In this document: piece by piece, positions 49,017-60,558 of the stretch | Layout of the letters: every line of letters begins with the position of its first letter | Position numbering within the stretch: position 1 is the stretch's first letter | Origin: Margaritifera margaritifera | Lineage: Eukaryota; Mollusca; Bivalvia; Unionida; Margaritiferidae | Length of the DNA stretch: 64,000 nucleotides | Direction of reading: 5' to 3' | Assembly (NCBI GenBank): GCA_029931535.1 | Contig: JAQPZY010001448.1 | Coordinates: 992,001 to 1,056,000 of the forward strand | Made by a program: the position numbers and the translations under genes | The notes under the pieces: generated by a model | The model's database searches: none | What the model saw: only the letters and a program-made list of their open reading frames with translations | What the model was told of the DNA's origin: nothing

Positions 49017-49984
49017 AAACCAGTAAGTGACGTATTTCAGAGCTCAGGTGTCACGTTTTAATTTTACCCGTATCAATTCTCTCAGACCAATACTTATCAA
49101 AACTTAAATCTAGCATACCACAGTAATCTCTTACAAAAGACATTGTCTAGAGTCGACATGCAAGATACAAGGCAAATGACTCATAATGAGATCCCATGTA
49201 TAGTGCGCACACAAGCTGCGCATCTATGACGTTATTACGAGTCACAACTTGATTAAAATACGCCGAGGATCATAGTTCACACAGGATGCAGAAAACTGCG
49301 GGAAAATGAACATCAAATTTGATACAAAACACATTTGTTATGGGGAGTTTTCTAAGTTTAAATTATTGACACCAGGCTGATGACCGAATTCGCTACGCAA
49401 ACCTCGTATAAAATGAGAGCTTCATCTACAGCCGCTTGTATTTCTGTCTAATTTGCTTGAATAGACAAGTAATGAATTTTAAAAATTGACGAAGCAACTT
49501 ACCCAACGAACGGACTAAAAGCGTCTCAAGACACTTCCCCCCGTGGTTTTTGTTTTTGTTCGGTATTATTTTAAGCCAATGCCATGTGAATTTAGTGTTT
49601 GCTGTTCTGTTCTGTTTTGTTTTGTTTCTATCATAATGATGTATGAATTCATCGAAGTCATTTTAATTTGAGAGTGGCCGATCTTTTGCCTACTGACATC
49701 GAACAAAAGGAGAATTTGTCGTTGAAATACAAAATAAATCTCATTTCTTTGACAAAAATTAGGAGTTAGGCCTTTTTTATAAACTGAAACAATTTCGAGA
49801 TTATAACCTTAAAAAGCTTATCGTGATCTTGAAAAGAACAAGATATCACTAGTAACTGAAATCTCGTAAAGGGTTTGTAGGCGTATCCGGCTGGAAACCA
49901 GTTATCTAATTTAAGGTTGGTCTACTCGTGTGCTAGACGTTCAATGGTTTTATTGTTTGCCTTATGAACTCCATGGATGACTAC
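49017..49984. other. Non-coding DNA
   Basis: No supported feature. Confidence 0.45.
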
Positions 49985-50245
49985 GTCCAGGCTCTAGAGT
50001 CACGAAACTGTCAGAGCACAAACTGAACTCGGACTCAAAACTACAACATTAAACCCAACACTCCGAGTCCCTCAATTTCCTTCAAACTTTGTACGCAACT
50101 AGAAATTAAACAAGAGGATAATCTAAAAATGTTCACGACTCTAGCCTAACTCTGGCTTAAGTAACAGAAGATTAAAATTCTTTAAAGTTTAGTACGAGTT
50201 CAGTACTTTGTTCTCTGACAGTTTCGAGATTACATAGCCTGATCT
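49985..50245. mobile_element. Foldback MITE-like element, about 260 bp
   Basis: The left arm (caggctctagagtcacgaaa, then ctgtcagagcacaaactgaa) matches the reverse complement of the right arm at about 50193-50245 (caggctatgtaatctcgaaa, then ctgtcagagaacaaagtact). The arms are about 50 bp. The interior shows no coding capacity. Confidence 0.55.
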
Positions 50246-50369
50246 CGGGAGCACCTCAGAGATTTTATGTTGGGACTATTTTTGGTTGTCATAGTAGCCG
50301 CTCTGAACACCTCGATGTTCCTACAGCATCTGTCACGCAACTTTTCAATCGTATCATCCTCAGCCTTTT
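50230..50369 (-). CDS. Weak exon candidate
   Basis: On the minus strand a good acceptor (ggtttttttttctaacag) is followed by a phase-1 frame of about 46 codons with KAEDDTIEKLRDRCCRNIEV, then FRAATMTTKNSP, and a stop. The first part is polar and helix-like. It overlaps the right arm of the foldback element, no family is recognised, and no nearby AATAAA is seen. It could equally be intronic sequence with a chance acceptor. Confidence 0.25.
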
Positions 50370-50426
50370 CTGTTAGAAAAAAAAACCTTGGCAGAGGCAG
50401 CCATTTTGAATAAAACAAACCTATCA

Positions 50427-50473
50427 CGTGACGAAATACTATGTCACCTGACTCGACGAAATACTATGTCACT
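50427..50473. repeat. Short tandem duplication
   Basis: gacgaaatactatgtcac occurs twice, 24 bp apart. Confidence 0.85.
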
Positions 50474-50483
50474 AAAGTATTAA

Positions 50484-50488
<5 letters not shown>

Positions 50489-50571
<83 letters not shown>
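50489..50571. repeat. (AT)n microsatellite, about 83 bp
   Basis: An uninterrupted AT tract. Confidence 0.97.
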
Positions 50572-50575
<4 letters not shown>

Positions 50576-50889
50576 AAAGATTTTTGTTAAAACTTTTAGT
50601 TAACAATATATTTTTTAGCTTGAATATGTTTAATTTACCTGTTATTCAGTCCATATATGTTTAGGAAACAAATTATAACCTGTGTAATACTTTGTTGCGC
50701 AATTGTTGTGTGCTGTCTGGTTTTCTGTCTACTCCAAAAATGGTGAAATCAATTCGCCTTATAGATCCGAAATTATAGTAACTTTTTCTATAATACATTG
50801 CAGACATCAAACAATTCATATGGTTTTGGGTTTGATCAAATGATCTGACCACTGACCTGCACATTATAGGATGATTCTTTCCAAGGCAT
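50572..50889. other. Non-coding DNA
   Basis: No supported feature. Confidence 0.45.
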
Positions 50890-51078
50890 GGAGCTGCGGT
50901 AGCTCAGTAGGTAGAGTGTCAGACTCGCAATCCTTGGGTCGCGGGTTCGATACCCGCTCACGCGAGCCCGAGTCAGCTGTCTCAGTGTGTCTTTGGGAAA
51001 GGCACTTAGCTTCCATGTCTTCGGCACATTATAGCCAATAATGTGTTAGAAGTGGAATTAAAACCCACAAAACAAAAC
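50890..51078 (+). mobile_element. tRNA-headed SINE, family 2 relative, well kept
   Basis: The head ggagctgcggtagctcagta, ggtagagtgtcagactcg, with B box gggttcgatacc looks close to a functional tRNA. The body has tgtctttgggaaaggcactt and the tail ttaaaacccacaaaac. The flanks (tttccaaggcat at left, tttccaaggata at right) fit a target-site duplication. It is not called a tRNA gene because the SINE body and tail follow. Confidence 0.85.
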
Positions 51079-51859
51079 TTTTCCAAGGATATTTTCGTGT
51101 TAAATTCTAACAAGCCTAATTTGTTAATGGCAACGTCTTTACCTAACTTACACAATGTTGCGACATTCTTGCCAGTATTATTTTTTTTTCCTTGAACACT
51201 GTATCTGAAACACTCGTGTCATTTTGTTTTTTCAGCCCTCGCCCGAATAATTAATTTTATTGTTGTAATTTTTATCGCATCAGGGGCGGATCAAGAAATA
51301 TGGTTTAGTGTCGTCTAGGAGATAGAAGAAGACCACAGAAGCTCCTGCATTGTAAGCATTTTCAGTGCATAATTGTAACCATCAAACTCTAAAGAAAACT
51401 TACTCTAAGAAACGTTCCGGTTGCTTAGCGGTCATTTTATTTATTTATTTTTTTTTGGGGGGGGGGGGGGAGCTAGCTCCACTCCCACCCCCGATCCTAC
51501 CCATGCACATGGTTAAAGGTGGGTTGAAAACTTTTCCCGAGCTTTGTTCCCAAATTCCTAAGAAGAAAAAAAATCAAACGATATGGATGGAGATGATGAT
51601 CAAATCAATCGCGATGCTGAATAACTTTTCGAGTCTAGTAACAGATACCTTCAAGAAGAAAATTTATAACAGTAAACTATGTCGTGACAAAAAGGGACTA
51701 ATTTCTTCTGAGTTAGGAGGGAACTCTTAAAACACCTGACTGGTTTTTCATTATTGATCTCTTTTGCTGGTCTCGATATGGTATGGTCATAAAACGTCAA
51801 TTTACCTCACAAAGCATGATATAATACGATACGAATGTTTCACATGAGCGTCACTTGTA
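51079..51859. other. Non-coding DNA
   Basis: A G run of about 15 near 51457-51471. The plus frame 51365-51730 crosses this run and is not supported as coding. Confidence 0.45.
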
Positions 51860-52082
51860 TTACCGTCTTTACTCGCGTATAAACTTGATTCAAATGCAAA
51901 CAACATAGACTCTGATCTGCCGTCGCATAATGCGCCGGCAGATCAGAGTCTGTGTTGTTTATTCTACTGATTAGTCCTTACAAACTGCATAGACCCAGAT
52001 CTGCCGGTGCATTATGCGACGGCAGATCTGGGTCTATGCAGTTTGCAGTTGGTATCGGATATAGGCGAATAAATACGGTAAA
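51860..52082. mobile_element. Double-hairpin MITE, copy 2
   Basis: The ends ttaccgtctttactcgcgta and the complement of the right end (ttaccgtatttattcgccta) enclose two hairpins that are even better paired than in copy 1. The second has arms catagacccagatctgccg around a short central palindrome. Spacing and the linker (ctactgattagtccttacaa) match copy 1. Confidence 0.88.
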
Positions 52083-52275
52083 CTCATCGGTGGAATGTGT
52101 TTTTATATCGCGTAATCAAATAAACATCTTGTTGGCGCGAAACAGAAAGATGGGGAGATGTGACAAGCGAGGCATCTGAATAAAAGAGAGATCTCCGACA
52201 TAAAAAGTAAATTTCGGTTTTAATCAAATAAGACACGCAAGGTATGAAATTACTATGGCTATAGTCTTTATGGAT

Positions 52276-52307
52276 GTTGTTTAGCAGTAAAACACCAAAC
52301 CAAACCA
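52276..52307 (+). mobile_element. SINE tail fragment
   Basis: tgttgtttagcagtaaaaca and the following ccaaaccaaacc match the 3' end of family 2. No body precedes it. It faces the minus-strand SINE at 52319, giving a tail-to-tail arrangement. Confidence 0.5.
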
Positions 52308-52318
52308 AGGTCTTAATG

Positions 52319-52500
52319 GGTGTTTGGTTTGGTTTGTTGTTTACGGCACAGCAACACAAACAGGTTTAGTGCCGAGACAAATGGAGTGAAGTGCCTTGCC
52401 CAAGTGCGAACCACGGTTACCAAACCGGGCTGATCTAATGGTAGGATTCGAACACGCACACTTTCTGTCACGAGTCCGGCACTAAGCCACCGCGGATCCT
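52319..52500 (-). mobile_element. tRNA-headed SINE, family 2
   Basis: The minus-strand head gatccgcggtggcttagtgc has a B box gtgttcgaatcc, a body (gggcaaggcacttcactcca, tgtctcggcac) and the tail gtaaacaacaaaccaaac. Confidence 0.88.
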
Positions 52501-53164
52501 GCCTCCATTAGTGTTCTCTTACAACACGCGGGAGGGCACATCGGGAATATTATACATCCCCAAACACGTTGGGGGTATGCTTTTTTTCTTGTGTGTGTGC
52601 GGTTAAACGCCATTTTTCTGCACATGTTTATTAGAGAGAGAGAAATTGCAATAATTTGAAAAAGATATAAAAGTGGTTAAACCGAGTTTTCGCTATTTCG
52701 GTTTTCCACCTTTTAACAATATTTTCCGACCATTCATTACATAACAGAAACTGAATTTTTGACAACGAATTATCGTGGGGGCGCTCTAATTTATGGCAAC
52801 CCAAAATTCAGACAGCCCTGTACCATTCGCAGCTGTAAAAAAAATGGCAAAAGTGTAGGGGGGGGGGGGGGTAACAGCACATTAGCACAATCCTGGCTAT
52901 ATAATGCCGAGTAAGTTTAGGTATCCCCCAAAATGAAACACAAAACAAAGATAAAGCCAAAAAGGATAAAATCCTTAAAACAGAGTCAATTTTTTGTATA
53001 TAAACCGCACAAAGATTAATGCATGCGATCAGAGACAGAGGCAGACAGACGTGCAGCCCTACCTCATTAGTTAAGAAGAGTTCCGTAAACGGAACAGTAT
53101 ACGCCGCTCTGTGTTTAATAGTCCCCTATGTAGGCACTTAAGACGCAAAGTTTTATCAAGTAAC
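52501..53164. other. Non-coding DNA
   Basis: A G run of about 14 near 52858-52871. Nothing else supported. Confidence 0.45.
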
Positions 53165-53935
53165 TAATTGTAAAACAAAAAGTTATTCTGCAAAATCCAT
53201 TTTAAGCTACAACGATATTTACTTCTGACCCCAAAATTAATAGGCCTCTTCCATGCCTTAATTGCAAGCCCTACACTAACGTGGTCTAGAATTAAAGTTA
53301 TTACGCAAAACATATTTTCTTCTTTCAGTAAAATTGACTTTGACCTTTGACCTTTTGACTCCAAAATAGATATTTTTTCACCAAGTGCAAACCATCCAGA
53401 AAATTTGCTCCAGGTCTGTGAACTAATGTTATTTTGTGGAAACCATTTGTATTTCGGTCAAAGTGGCCATGACCTTTGCCTTTTGGCTATGAAAGGGATT
53501 GTCTTCTTCCTAACGCCATGTGCAAGCCATCCACAAAGTTTGGCCCAGGTATGTAATGTAGTGCTAATGGTATTATTAAGAAACCATTTTTCTTCTTTCA
53601 GTTAATGACCTTGACCTTGAACTTTTTACCCCCAAACCGAAAGGATTCTTCCTTACCCCATGCGCAAAATATCATCAAAGTATGGTAACTGTAGATGATG
53701 GAGAGCTCGTCGAATTATTGTGCGGAAAACATTTTTGTTCTTTCGGTCACAGTGATCTTGACCTTTGAGCTCTTGAGTCAGAAATCGATAAGGTTCCCCA
53801 AGTGCAAGCTATCCACAAAGTTTTTTTTAGCTGTGGAGGGAAGACTATTCGAGTTACTGTGCAACGAAATTGGTAACACATGGACGGACGAACATCATAA
53901 CTATATTCTCCACCTTATGACGGGCGTGTAAAAAG
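53165..53935. repeat. TGACC-motif tandem repeat, copy 2
   Basis: About five diverged units of 130-147 bp each carry a TGACCTTTGACC-like core (53341, 53470, 53612 and 53759, with a weaker one near 53227), then gcaagccatccacaaagttt and a word like gtggaaaccattt. The stretch ends with acacatggacggacgaacat. It is related to 5240-5859. Confidence 0.75.
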
Positions 53936-54774
53936 ATCAATAACATAAAATAGAGACATACAGACAGATTAATGAAATGGCTGGGTGGGAAAAAGAGACA
54001 TACAGATCGGCAAAGAAATGGGTACGTAGGCAGACGAGACGGTAAAGTCATGCCATAGAAAGGCTTGCAGAAAGATAAATCTCAGCCATGTACTTGCTAG
54101 TTAAAAAAGCTAACAAACATTGTTCTTGTCTACGTGAGGTTGATTTCTTTCTTTTTTTCAAACCCTCTTCAGTGCCATAACATAATACAAATAAAAATTA
54201 TACGAAAATAACTCTGATAATCTGTGTTGCACTGAAAACATAAACTGATCTAATTGTAAAATAAGCATGCAACATTCATTCCGATCATACCGACGTTAGA
54301 AAACGCTGAAAACACGAGCTGAACCTAGTGTGTAGCCTCGAAATGGTTAGGCGATTAATAAAGGCGTACTTTTTTAGACCTCGTGGAGCATTTGGCACAC
54401 TAAGGATGAAGCTCAACCTGATTCCGATCTTCAAAATTGCTCCTTGTACTAACTTGTGCTGTTAGCTGCAGCACGACTAGCAAACTCGAAAGATCTCGTT
54501 TAATAAGACTGGGATAAAGTTAAGACACAGATACAGAGCACAAAAGAAGGGACTGGGGAAGTTACATTTCATTGTCAGAGCTGTACAAACGTCTGTGGAG
54601 CAGATTTCTTCTTAATAAATGGAATGGCGGATGGTTTAAAGCGCGGGCAGGACGACCGACATATCGACGTGCTCCGCATTCAATGCCTGAGCAGGCCGTT
54701 TCACTCAGTGTCGGTGAAATTCAAGTGAATGATGTAGGAAAACAAAAAACAAAGGGGCTGAAAACTCAACATCA
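53936..54774. other. Non-coding DNA
   Basis: The plus frame starting at 54572 runs from mixed sequence into the tetranucleotide repeat and is not supported as a gene. Confidence 0.45.
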
Positions 54775-55019
54775 ATCTGTCTGCCCGCCTATCTATCTGT
54801 TTGTCTATCTATATTTATATGTCTATCTAAATGCCTGCCTATCTCTCTGCCTGTCTAACTATCGGTCGATCTATGTCTATCTCTATCTGCCTGTATGTCT
54901 ATCTCTATCTGGCTGTCTAACTATCGGTCGATTTATGTCTATCTGCCTATCTACCCGCCTATATATGCATATTTATATACTAGTAATATATCTTTCTATC
55001 TCTCTATATATATATATAT

Positions 55020-55077
<58 letters not shown>

Positions 55078-55220
55078 GTGTGTCTGTTCATGTATCTTTC
55101 TTTCTGCCTGTCTATCTGTTGCATATATGTATGTTTACATTTTCTTTCTTTCTGCCTTTCTATCTGTCTACCAATATATCTGTCTGTGTATATATCTTTC
55201 TTTTTTCTATCTTTCTTTGC
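54775..55220. repeat. Degenerate TCTA/TCTG tetranucleotide tract with (TA)n core
   Basis: Interspersed ctat, ctgt, ctgc and cttt words run over about 440 bp. They are split by a TA tract at about 55005-55075. Confidence 0.9.
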
Positions 55221-55267
55221 GAAAGAGTCGGAAGAAAGGGTGAGATGATCGAACTGATGGAGCAGAC

Positions 55268-55436
55268 CAGGGGTCTCCAAACTTTATAAGACGAGGGCCA
55301 TGTTGTATTTTTTAAGGGGGTTTGCGGGCCGAAGCGACTGTGAAAAATTAAAATATATGCAAAGTTGTTTTAAAAAAGTACAACGCTTTGCGGACCGGAC
55401 AAATCGAAGCCGCGGGCCGTAGTGTAGGGACCCCTG
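55268..55436. mobile_element. hAT-like MITE with target-site duplication
   Basis: The ends caggggtctcc and gggacccctg are inverted repeats. The inside has gcgggccg on the left and its near match gcgggccgt on the right. The flanks gagcagac (55260-55267) and gagtagac (55437-55444) are an 8-bp duplication with one change, the length expected of hAT elements. It is 169 bp and non-coding. Confidence 0.85.
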
Positions 55437-55444
55437 GAGTAGAC

Positions 55445-55714
55445 AAACCATCAGAATAAAAAGGACTGAGAGATAATCCTGGATGCAAACTCAACTTTCT
55501 TCCAAGTTTGGAAACCAGAAACCTGATGATCAAGGAATTAGTGAAAATTCGCTTTTGTCAGGTGTTAATTTCGAATTTCAACCAACTCCAAGACGATTCT
55601 TTTCCACATTACTGATTCATCAATTTGTCCAAAATGTATCTAGACAAATTTCTAACGAATGACGTTCGAATCTACAAATTGTATTAACAAGATAAATGGT
55701 AAGATGTTTCAGAC

Positions 55715-55717
<3 letters not shown>
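55445..55717. other. Non-coding DNA
   Basis: No supported feature. Confidence 0.45.

Positions 55718-55787
<70 letters not shown>
55718..55787. repeat. (AT)n microsatellite, about 70 bp
   Basis: An uninterrupted AT tract. Confidence 0.97.
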
Positions 55788-55788
<1 letters not shown>

Positions 55789-55827
55789 TTGTTTAATGTT
55801 CTCCTGACTAGACTTCTTTTAATGCCC

Positions 55828-55965
55828 CACTAGGGCAGTGGTAGGGGCATATAATATCCTTGTACTTCCGTCTGTACGTCCGTCCGTCCGTCAATCAGCA
55901 AGTTTTGGGTTTAGGTCAGTTTTTAGACACTGTGGTGGGGCATCTGTGTTCCGTGAACACATTTC
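55828..55965. repeat. Probable dispersed repeat
   Basis: gtaggggcatataatatcct, then cttccgtctgtacgtccg, then ggtggggcatctgtgttccg and gaacacatttcta. The layout resembles an interspersed repeat I associate with bivalve DNA; that association is from memory and unverified. The gtccgtccgtccgt patch is a short tetranucleotide repeat. Confidence 0.4.
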
Positions 55966-57015
55966 TAATTCTGTAAGTGTTTCTGCTTCGAGAGACAAGT
56001 GCATAATGGAAACATTATCTTTACAATAGTTGTTCTCAATGAAAGTACGACTGACGTTATTTTTTCGTTTTTTTTTTATTTATATTTTTTTCGTTCTTTC
56101 TTTTCTTCTTCCTAATCATCACCATGCGTTTTAAATGGCTTATTGGCCTTTGATATAAACCGCCCATTGCTATTCAGAAAACCAGCAAAATTACCAACTC
56201 ATGTGTATATTAAACCAACAAAATTGCTCTCCCTACATGTAATTACTGTTTCTTAAACTGCAACTTGTCGAACGGATCTTGTTGCGAACAATGGGCGCCT
56301 TGTGACAATTCTTAACTTGTCAGTTACAGAAGGACTTAAATTAAAACTATTTCGGCTTTTTCTTTCTTCAATCCACGCCATAGTTTTTGATCATCCGACC
56401 TTTCTAACTCGTGAACAGGAAATGGAGAAATGGCACGACACAAAGATACTCTTCACAAAATTAAAGGTCTGCAGGTGTTGAATAGGGAGACTTTGAAGAC
56501 GTCGGATTGACCAAAACGCCGCCTGTGTTCATGCATACCATGGCAACATTACAGCTGGCACAATGTTAAAAAAGCCGACAGCAAATTCCAATGCTTATCA
56601 TCTCGAATATTCATATATTCACTATAAGATTCCGACCATTTGATTTTTTTTTTTTAATTTACTTATTTTAATTTTTTTTTTGGTAGGGGAGGGTGTCATT
56701 TCAAGCAGAATATTTTTTCTTTTGTCTCGAGATATATTTTTTGTTTAACGCCGCAATAGAAGAAAATAAATTAAAAATGGAGTTGATTCTCTTAGGTGAA
56801 TTGGTTTCTTTTTCTTTTTCTTTTTTTTTTACGATAAAGAAACTGACATTATTTAAGTTTTAAAAACTTTATAAGTTTTTTTTTTTAAAAATGGAATTTC
56901 AGATTCTTGATAATGTGAACATGTACTGAATTGGCCAACCAATCCATAATTCTCCCGAGAGGGAGGTATTTTGTCCCATGGTGAAAGGAACGTAATCTGA
57001 GGAAATCGGAAGAAT
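55966..57015. other. Non-coding DNA upstream of the 57.0-kb exon
   Basis: T- and A-homopolymer-rich. No clear promoter element. Confidence 0.4.
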
Positions 57016-57221
57016 ATGGATTTGGACCGCATTGATCACCTTCGTTACTCGCATAAAGATGTCTTACGTCAATATGTTTATGTGTTGTTTGCGATTTTAG
57101 CGGTAACGCTGATCTTACATACGTCTCACAGTGGGTTACCTCCCTTTTATAGGATTAAAACTACTGCCACAACGCCGTCAATGGTGGTAAAATGCCGAAA
57201 TGGAGAAAACCGTACGCTTTG
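57016..57221 (+). CDS. Candidate first coding exon, type II membrane protein
   Basis: ATG in the context agaatATGG opens a frame of 68 codons plus two bases, ending at a possible splice donor (ctttg, then gtaact). The peptide has a short charged N-terminus (MDLDRIDHLRYSHKDVLRQY), one hydrophobic segment at about residues 20-36 (VYVLFAILAVTLILHTS), then a Ser/Thr-rich stem with an NRT glycosylation site near residue 65. That layout fits type II Golgi enzymes such as sulfotransferases and glycosyltransferases. No catalytic domain is visible, so the enzyme class is only a guess. Without splicing the frame stops at 57223-57225. Confidence 0.45.
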
Positions 57222-60003
57222 GTAACTGCATCACATTTAATTTAGACTGCACTTGCCGTGATCTTTTCTCTACAATGCTTTTAGTGCAGAATGTGACGAT
57301 TTTGCCTTCTAAGTAGGATATAAAAAAAAGTCAGGAATTCTTTCCTTCAAGTGATGGAGCACAGGGCTGATGATGTTACAATGTAACACAAGGCAGACGT
57401 CACAATATACAGCTGACGTCATCACGATGAAGCGCAGCTGAACCGTGATACATAGTCCAGTTCTTTTTCCTTCATTTCTGATTGGATTTCAATTTGTAAT
57501 AAGAGAAGTCAAGTAAGATCCAGTCAACCATGTAGTTAGTAATGCGCGGAGACAATAGATTAAGGTTTAAATGACCCAGTGGTGAAAACAGCCTAACGGC
57601 AGTGATATATTCTGAAAGAGTAGGAGCTCTGAGGAGCGTGTGGATGTTATACCATAAATAAGTGGTGTCAGGGACGACTATACAATCTCTGATTGAAGAA
57701 TAATAATGAAAGTTTACATTGTGTAATAATGAAGGTTTACATTGTGTAATACGAGCCACGAAAACAGTCAGGAGTTCACCTCTTGAAAGGAAAAAAAGGA
57801 AGAAAAAAAATAGTGAGAACATTAATGCAAAATAAAAGAGCTCATACAAAGGGTCTAGGGACATTGGTCAGTTCCTTAATTTCTTCTTTTTATTTCAAGA
57901 AAAGGTCTGATTGTATTCCTGAATGTAAGAATAAAGCTATTGAAAAATGAATATGAAAAATAAATTACGCACCTTTACACTCTTTCTAGAGTATATTTTT
58001 TTTTTTTAATTTAAGTTAATCATGCACCCTGAAAAATAAAATAAACGAAACTGATCCTGTCTTAATCGCCACCACCACTGTTTGAAGTCTTCTTCATTAA
58101 CATTCTATATGTATCACCAACTTAATTCCTCCAGATCCTGTATGTAAGGTTGGCACGATACAGTCTACAATAAATGTAACGTCATACCTTTTATACGCAA
58201 GCGATTTGATCGAATTAAACTTAAATAAGACGATTACATCACTGCTAATGCTATTTGAAACGTTCTGAATGTCAAAAATCGGGTTAACATGTGCAGTTGA
58301 CATTGCAGTTTCTCGACTATTCACGCAACGCAGTGTTTCAAGTCTTATCGACAATTGGTTCAAAAAAGAAAGAAGTTCTCTCTGTTTTCCAGCAAACGTT
58401 GAAAATGTGAAGAATTGGCAATCTGAAAAACGTTATGAAATTTGATTTTAATACAAGGCTAATCAAAGAATAATGTATTCAGTGAGATAGGGCCACGCCT
58501 AAGCAAGCATTTTTAACTTTGGCAAATGCAACTGATCCTTGCTTGGAGAATATGTAAAGAAACTTGTTATTAGAGGACACTAGAGTGTCCTCTTTATTAG
58601 ACTGGTATTTTACATACGGGTGTTTTCGGGCTGTTTTTATTTCATGAACAAAAAGAGTACTTCCTTACTCGACAGTCTTTCTCAAGTTCATGAAGGAATT
58701 TAGAAAGGTACTATACAATACAAAAAATAGTGTACCAGACACGTACGCTGTAAAAAAAAAATATTTAAAAAAAATGGTGTGCCCGACAATATTGGACTGT
58801 CTTTCGCACCTTGACGCAAGTTATGTTATAATAGCAGAAAAATAGTCTACCCGTCTCTTGCGAAGTAAAAAGAGCAGTGTACACGACATAAATATATATT
58901 TGTATCGATATCATGCCTCTCTTTCCGCTTTTTGCGCATGCATAGTTGGGGGGGGGGGGGCGGAAACGTAGAAAGTAGCAGTTTCAAAGCAAAATGCATG
59001 CTGTAAAAGGAAACTAACACTAATTTGTTCCAAACAGATTGATTCTATTTGCTTCATGCACATCCTTCTTCAGTCATACATGGATTTTATAGTGTCTGCG
59101 TAAATACATCGGATACTTTATAGGGTCGGCTCAAAACAAATTTGTGCACATTTTTATTTGAGAATGTTAGTAGCTAAAATTAGGGGCGACACTTTAATGA
59201 ACACCGTTTTATACATTTTCCCAAATTTTACTTGAAGTTTTTTCTGTCAGAATCAATATTTCTAAAAATCGTGAAACTAAGATTGTGTTCAGTGTAAAAA
59301 AAAAAAGGTCGAAAATCACGATGAAAGAAGGACAAGTTTAGACGTATGTAGGGGTTTCCCGATCTAAAAATTGAGCATGACTACGAGTAATACGGTCCTA
59401 TGACGCCTCAGTGTGAAGTCCGAGACGCAGGAAGACTTTGAAATGCTTTTACGTTAATTTCTGTGTTAATAGAAAACTATATACCGCTGTCGCCAATGGG
59501 ATGAAATCGTTTTTAATACACGGTAATGTATTCTCCAAGGAGTAAAGCAGTTTTGATCCGCAGTTTTAAAGCAATAGATAAAGCAAGTCATTTGTTTGTG
59601 AAATGGGCTCGTGGGGGTAATTCACTCTGTTACCGAGTGAAAGTTCTCTCTCTCTCTCTCTCTTTCTCTCTTTCTCTCTCTCTCTCATGTAAACACTCAT
59701 AATAAGTAACTGTCGTTGTAATGACCTACTTTTCTTGCTAAATTGGATATGAAAATTTTTTGGATACAGGCGAAACAGGCAAGACATCATTCAACATAAT
59801 TTCCCGTTGGTTAATTCTTAACACAGAACTTCAAATTTGTATCTAATTATAAGCGTGAAAGAAAAGAAAACATGTTTCATTTGGTTTGCATTTATGTTTC
59901 ATGCTATATTTTACTCGCATTCTCTTTGGTATCTAAAGTACTAATTATATTCTTGTAATAATATGTACATGAAGCTATACTAATAGTGACTTATGTGCTA
60001 CAA
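57222..60003. other. Non-coding DNA, possibly intronic
   Basis: It contains a 22-bp duplication at about 57707-57751 (tttacattgtgtaataatga), a short hairpin at 58573-58594 (agaggacact, agtgtcctct), a G run near 58947-58960 and a CT microsatellite at about 59644-59688. No second exon of the 57.0-kb candidate could be supported. Confidence 0.5.
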
Positions 60004-60149
60004 GGGGCCCTGGTGGTCGTGTGGTCTAAAGCGCTCGGTGGTTCTTCCCGTCGTTTTCCCGGGTTCTTCCTCCACCAAAATTTACTGCCACCATGTATAG
60101 CCTATCATATGCTGAAAAATGGCGTTAAACCCACAAATCCAAACCAAAC
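60004..60149 (+). mobile_element. tRNA-headed SINE, family 1, internally deleted
   Basis: It starts ggggccctggtggtcgtgtg and then jumps directly to ggtggttcttccc, so the B box and first body part are missing. It ends ggcgttaaacccacaaatcc. Confidence 0.8.
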
Positions 60150-60304
60150 TGAAGATAATAATCCTGGTGTGATACCAGGCTTACAAGCCACGTTATGCCT
60201 TTAAGGCTTAGTCCATTCCCGCAATGGTCTGACTACAAAACAACAAGGGTTAAAAGGATTTCAGTATACAATACTTACGACCAAAAAAAAGGGGGGGGGG
60301 ATAA

Positions 60305-60306
<2 letters not shown>

Positions 60307-60361
<55 letters not shown>
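60307..60361. repeat. (AT)n microsatellite
   Basis: An AT tract preceded by a G run of about 10. Confidence 0.95.
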
Positions 60362-60363
<2 letters not shown>

Positions 60364-60476
60364 CTTTTCTTCCATTTTTTCTCAGATATTCTGACATTTC
60401 TTACTACATTTAAAGAAAATGTCTGAATGAGAAATAGGGGGAAAATATTTCCTACACATATACATATATTAAAGCC

Positions 60477-60478
<2 letters not shown>

Positions 60479-60558
<80 letters not shown>
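60479..60558. repeat. (AT)n-(GT)n compound microsatellite
   Basis: An AT tract of about 63 bp runs into about eight GT units. The flanking sequences (cagatattctg, then catttct or cattttct) resemble those after the tract at 60307, so the two may be one duplicated unit. Confidence 0.9.

Noticed and set aside
50890..50965. Functional tRNA gene
   Set aside because: Very tRNA-like, but continues into the SINE body and A-rich tail shared by other copies.
54572..55021. 149-codon plus-strand frame
   Set aside because: Its second half is translated tetranucleotide repeat; the first half has no family signal.
57472..57864. 130-codon minus-strand frame with an acceptor-like tcctttcaag inside
   Set aside because: AT-driven composition, spans a short tandem duplication, no polyadenylation signal nearby and no recognisable motif.
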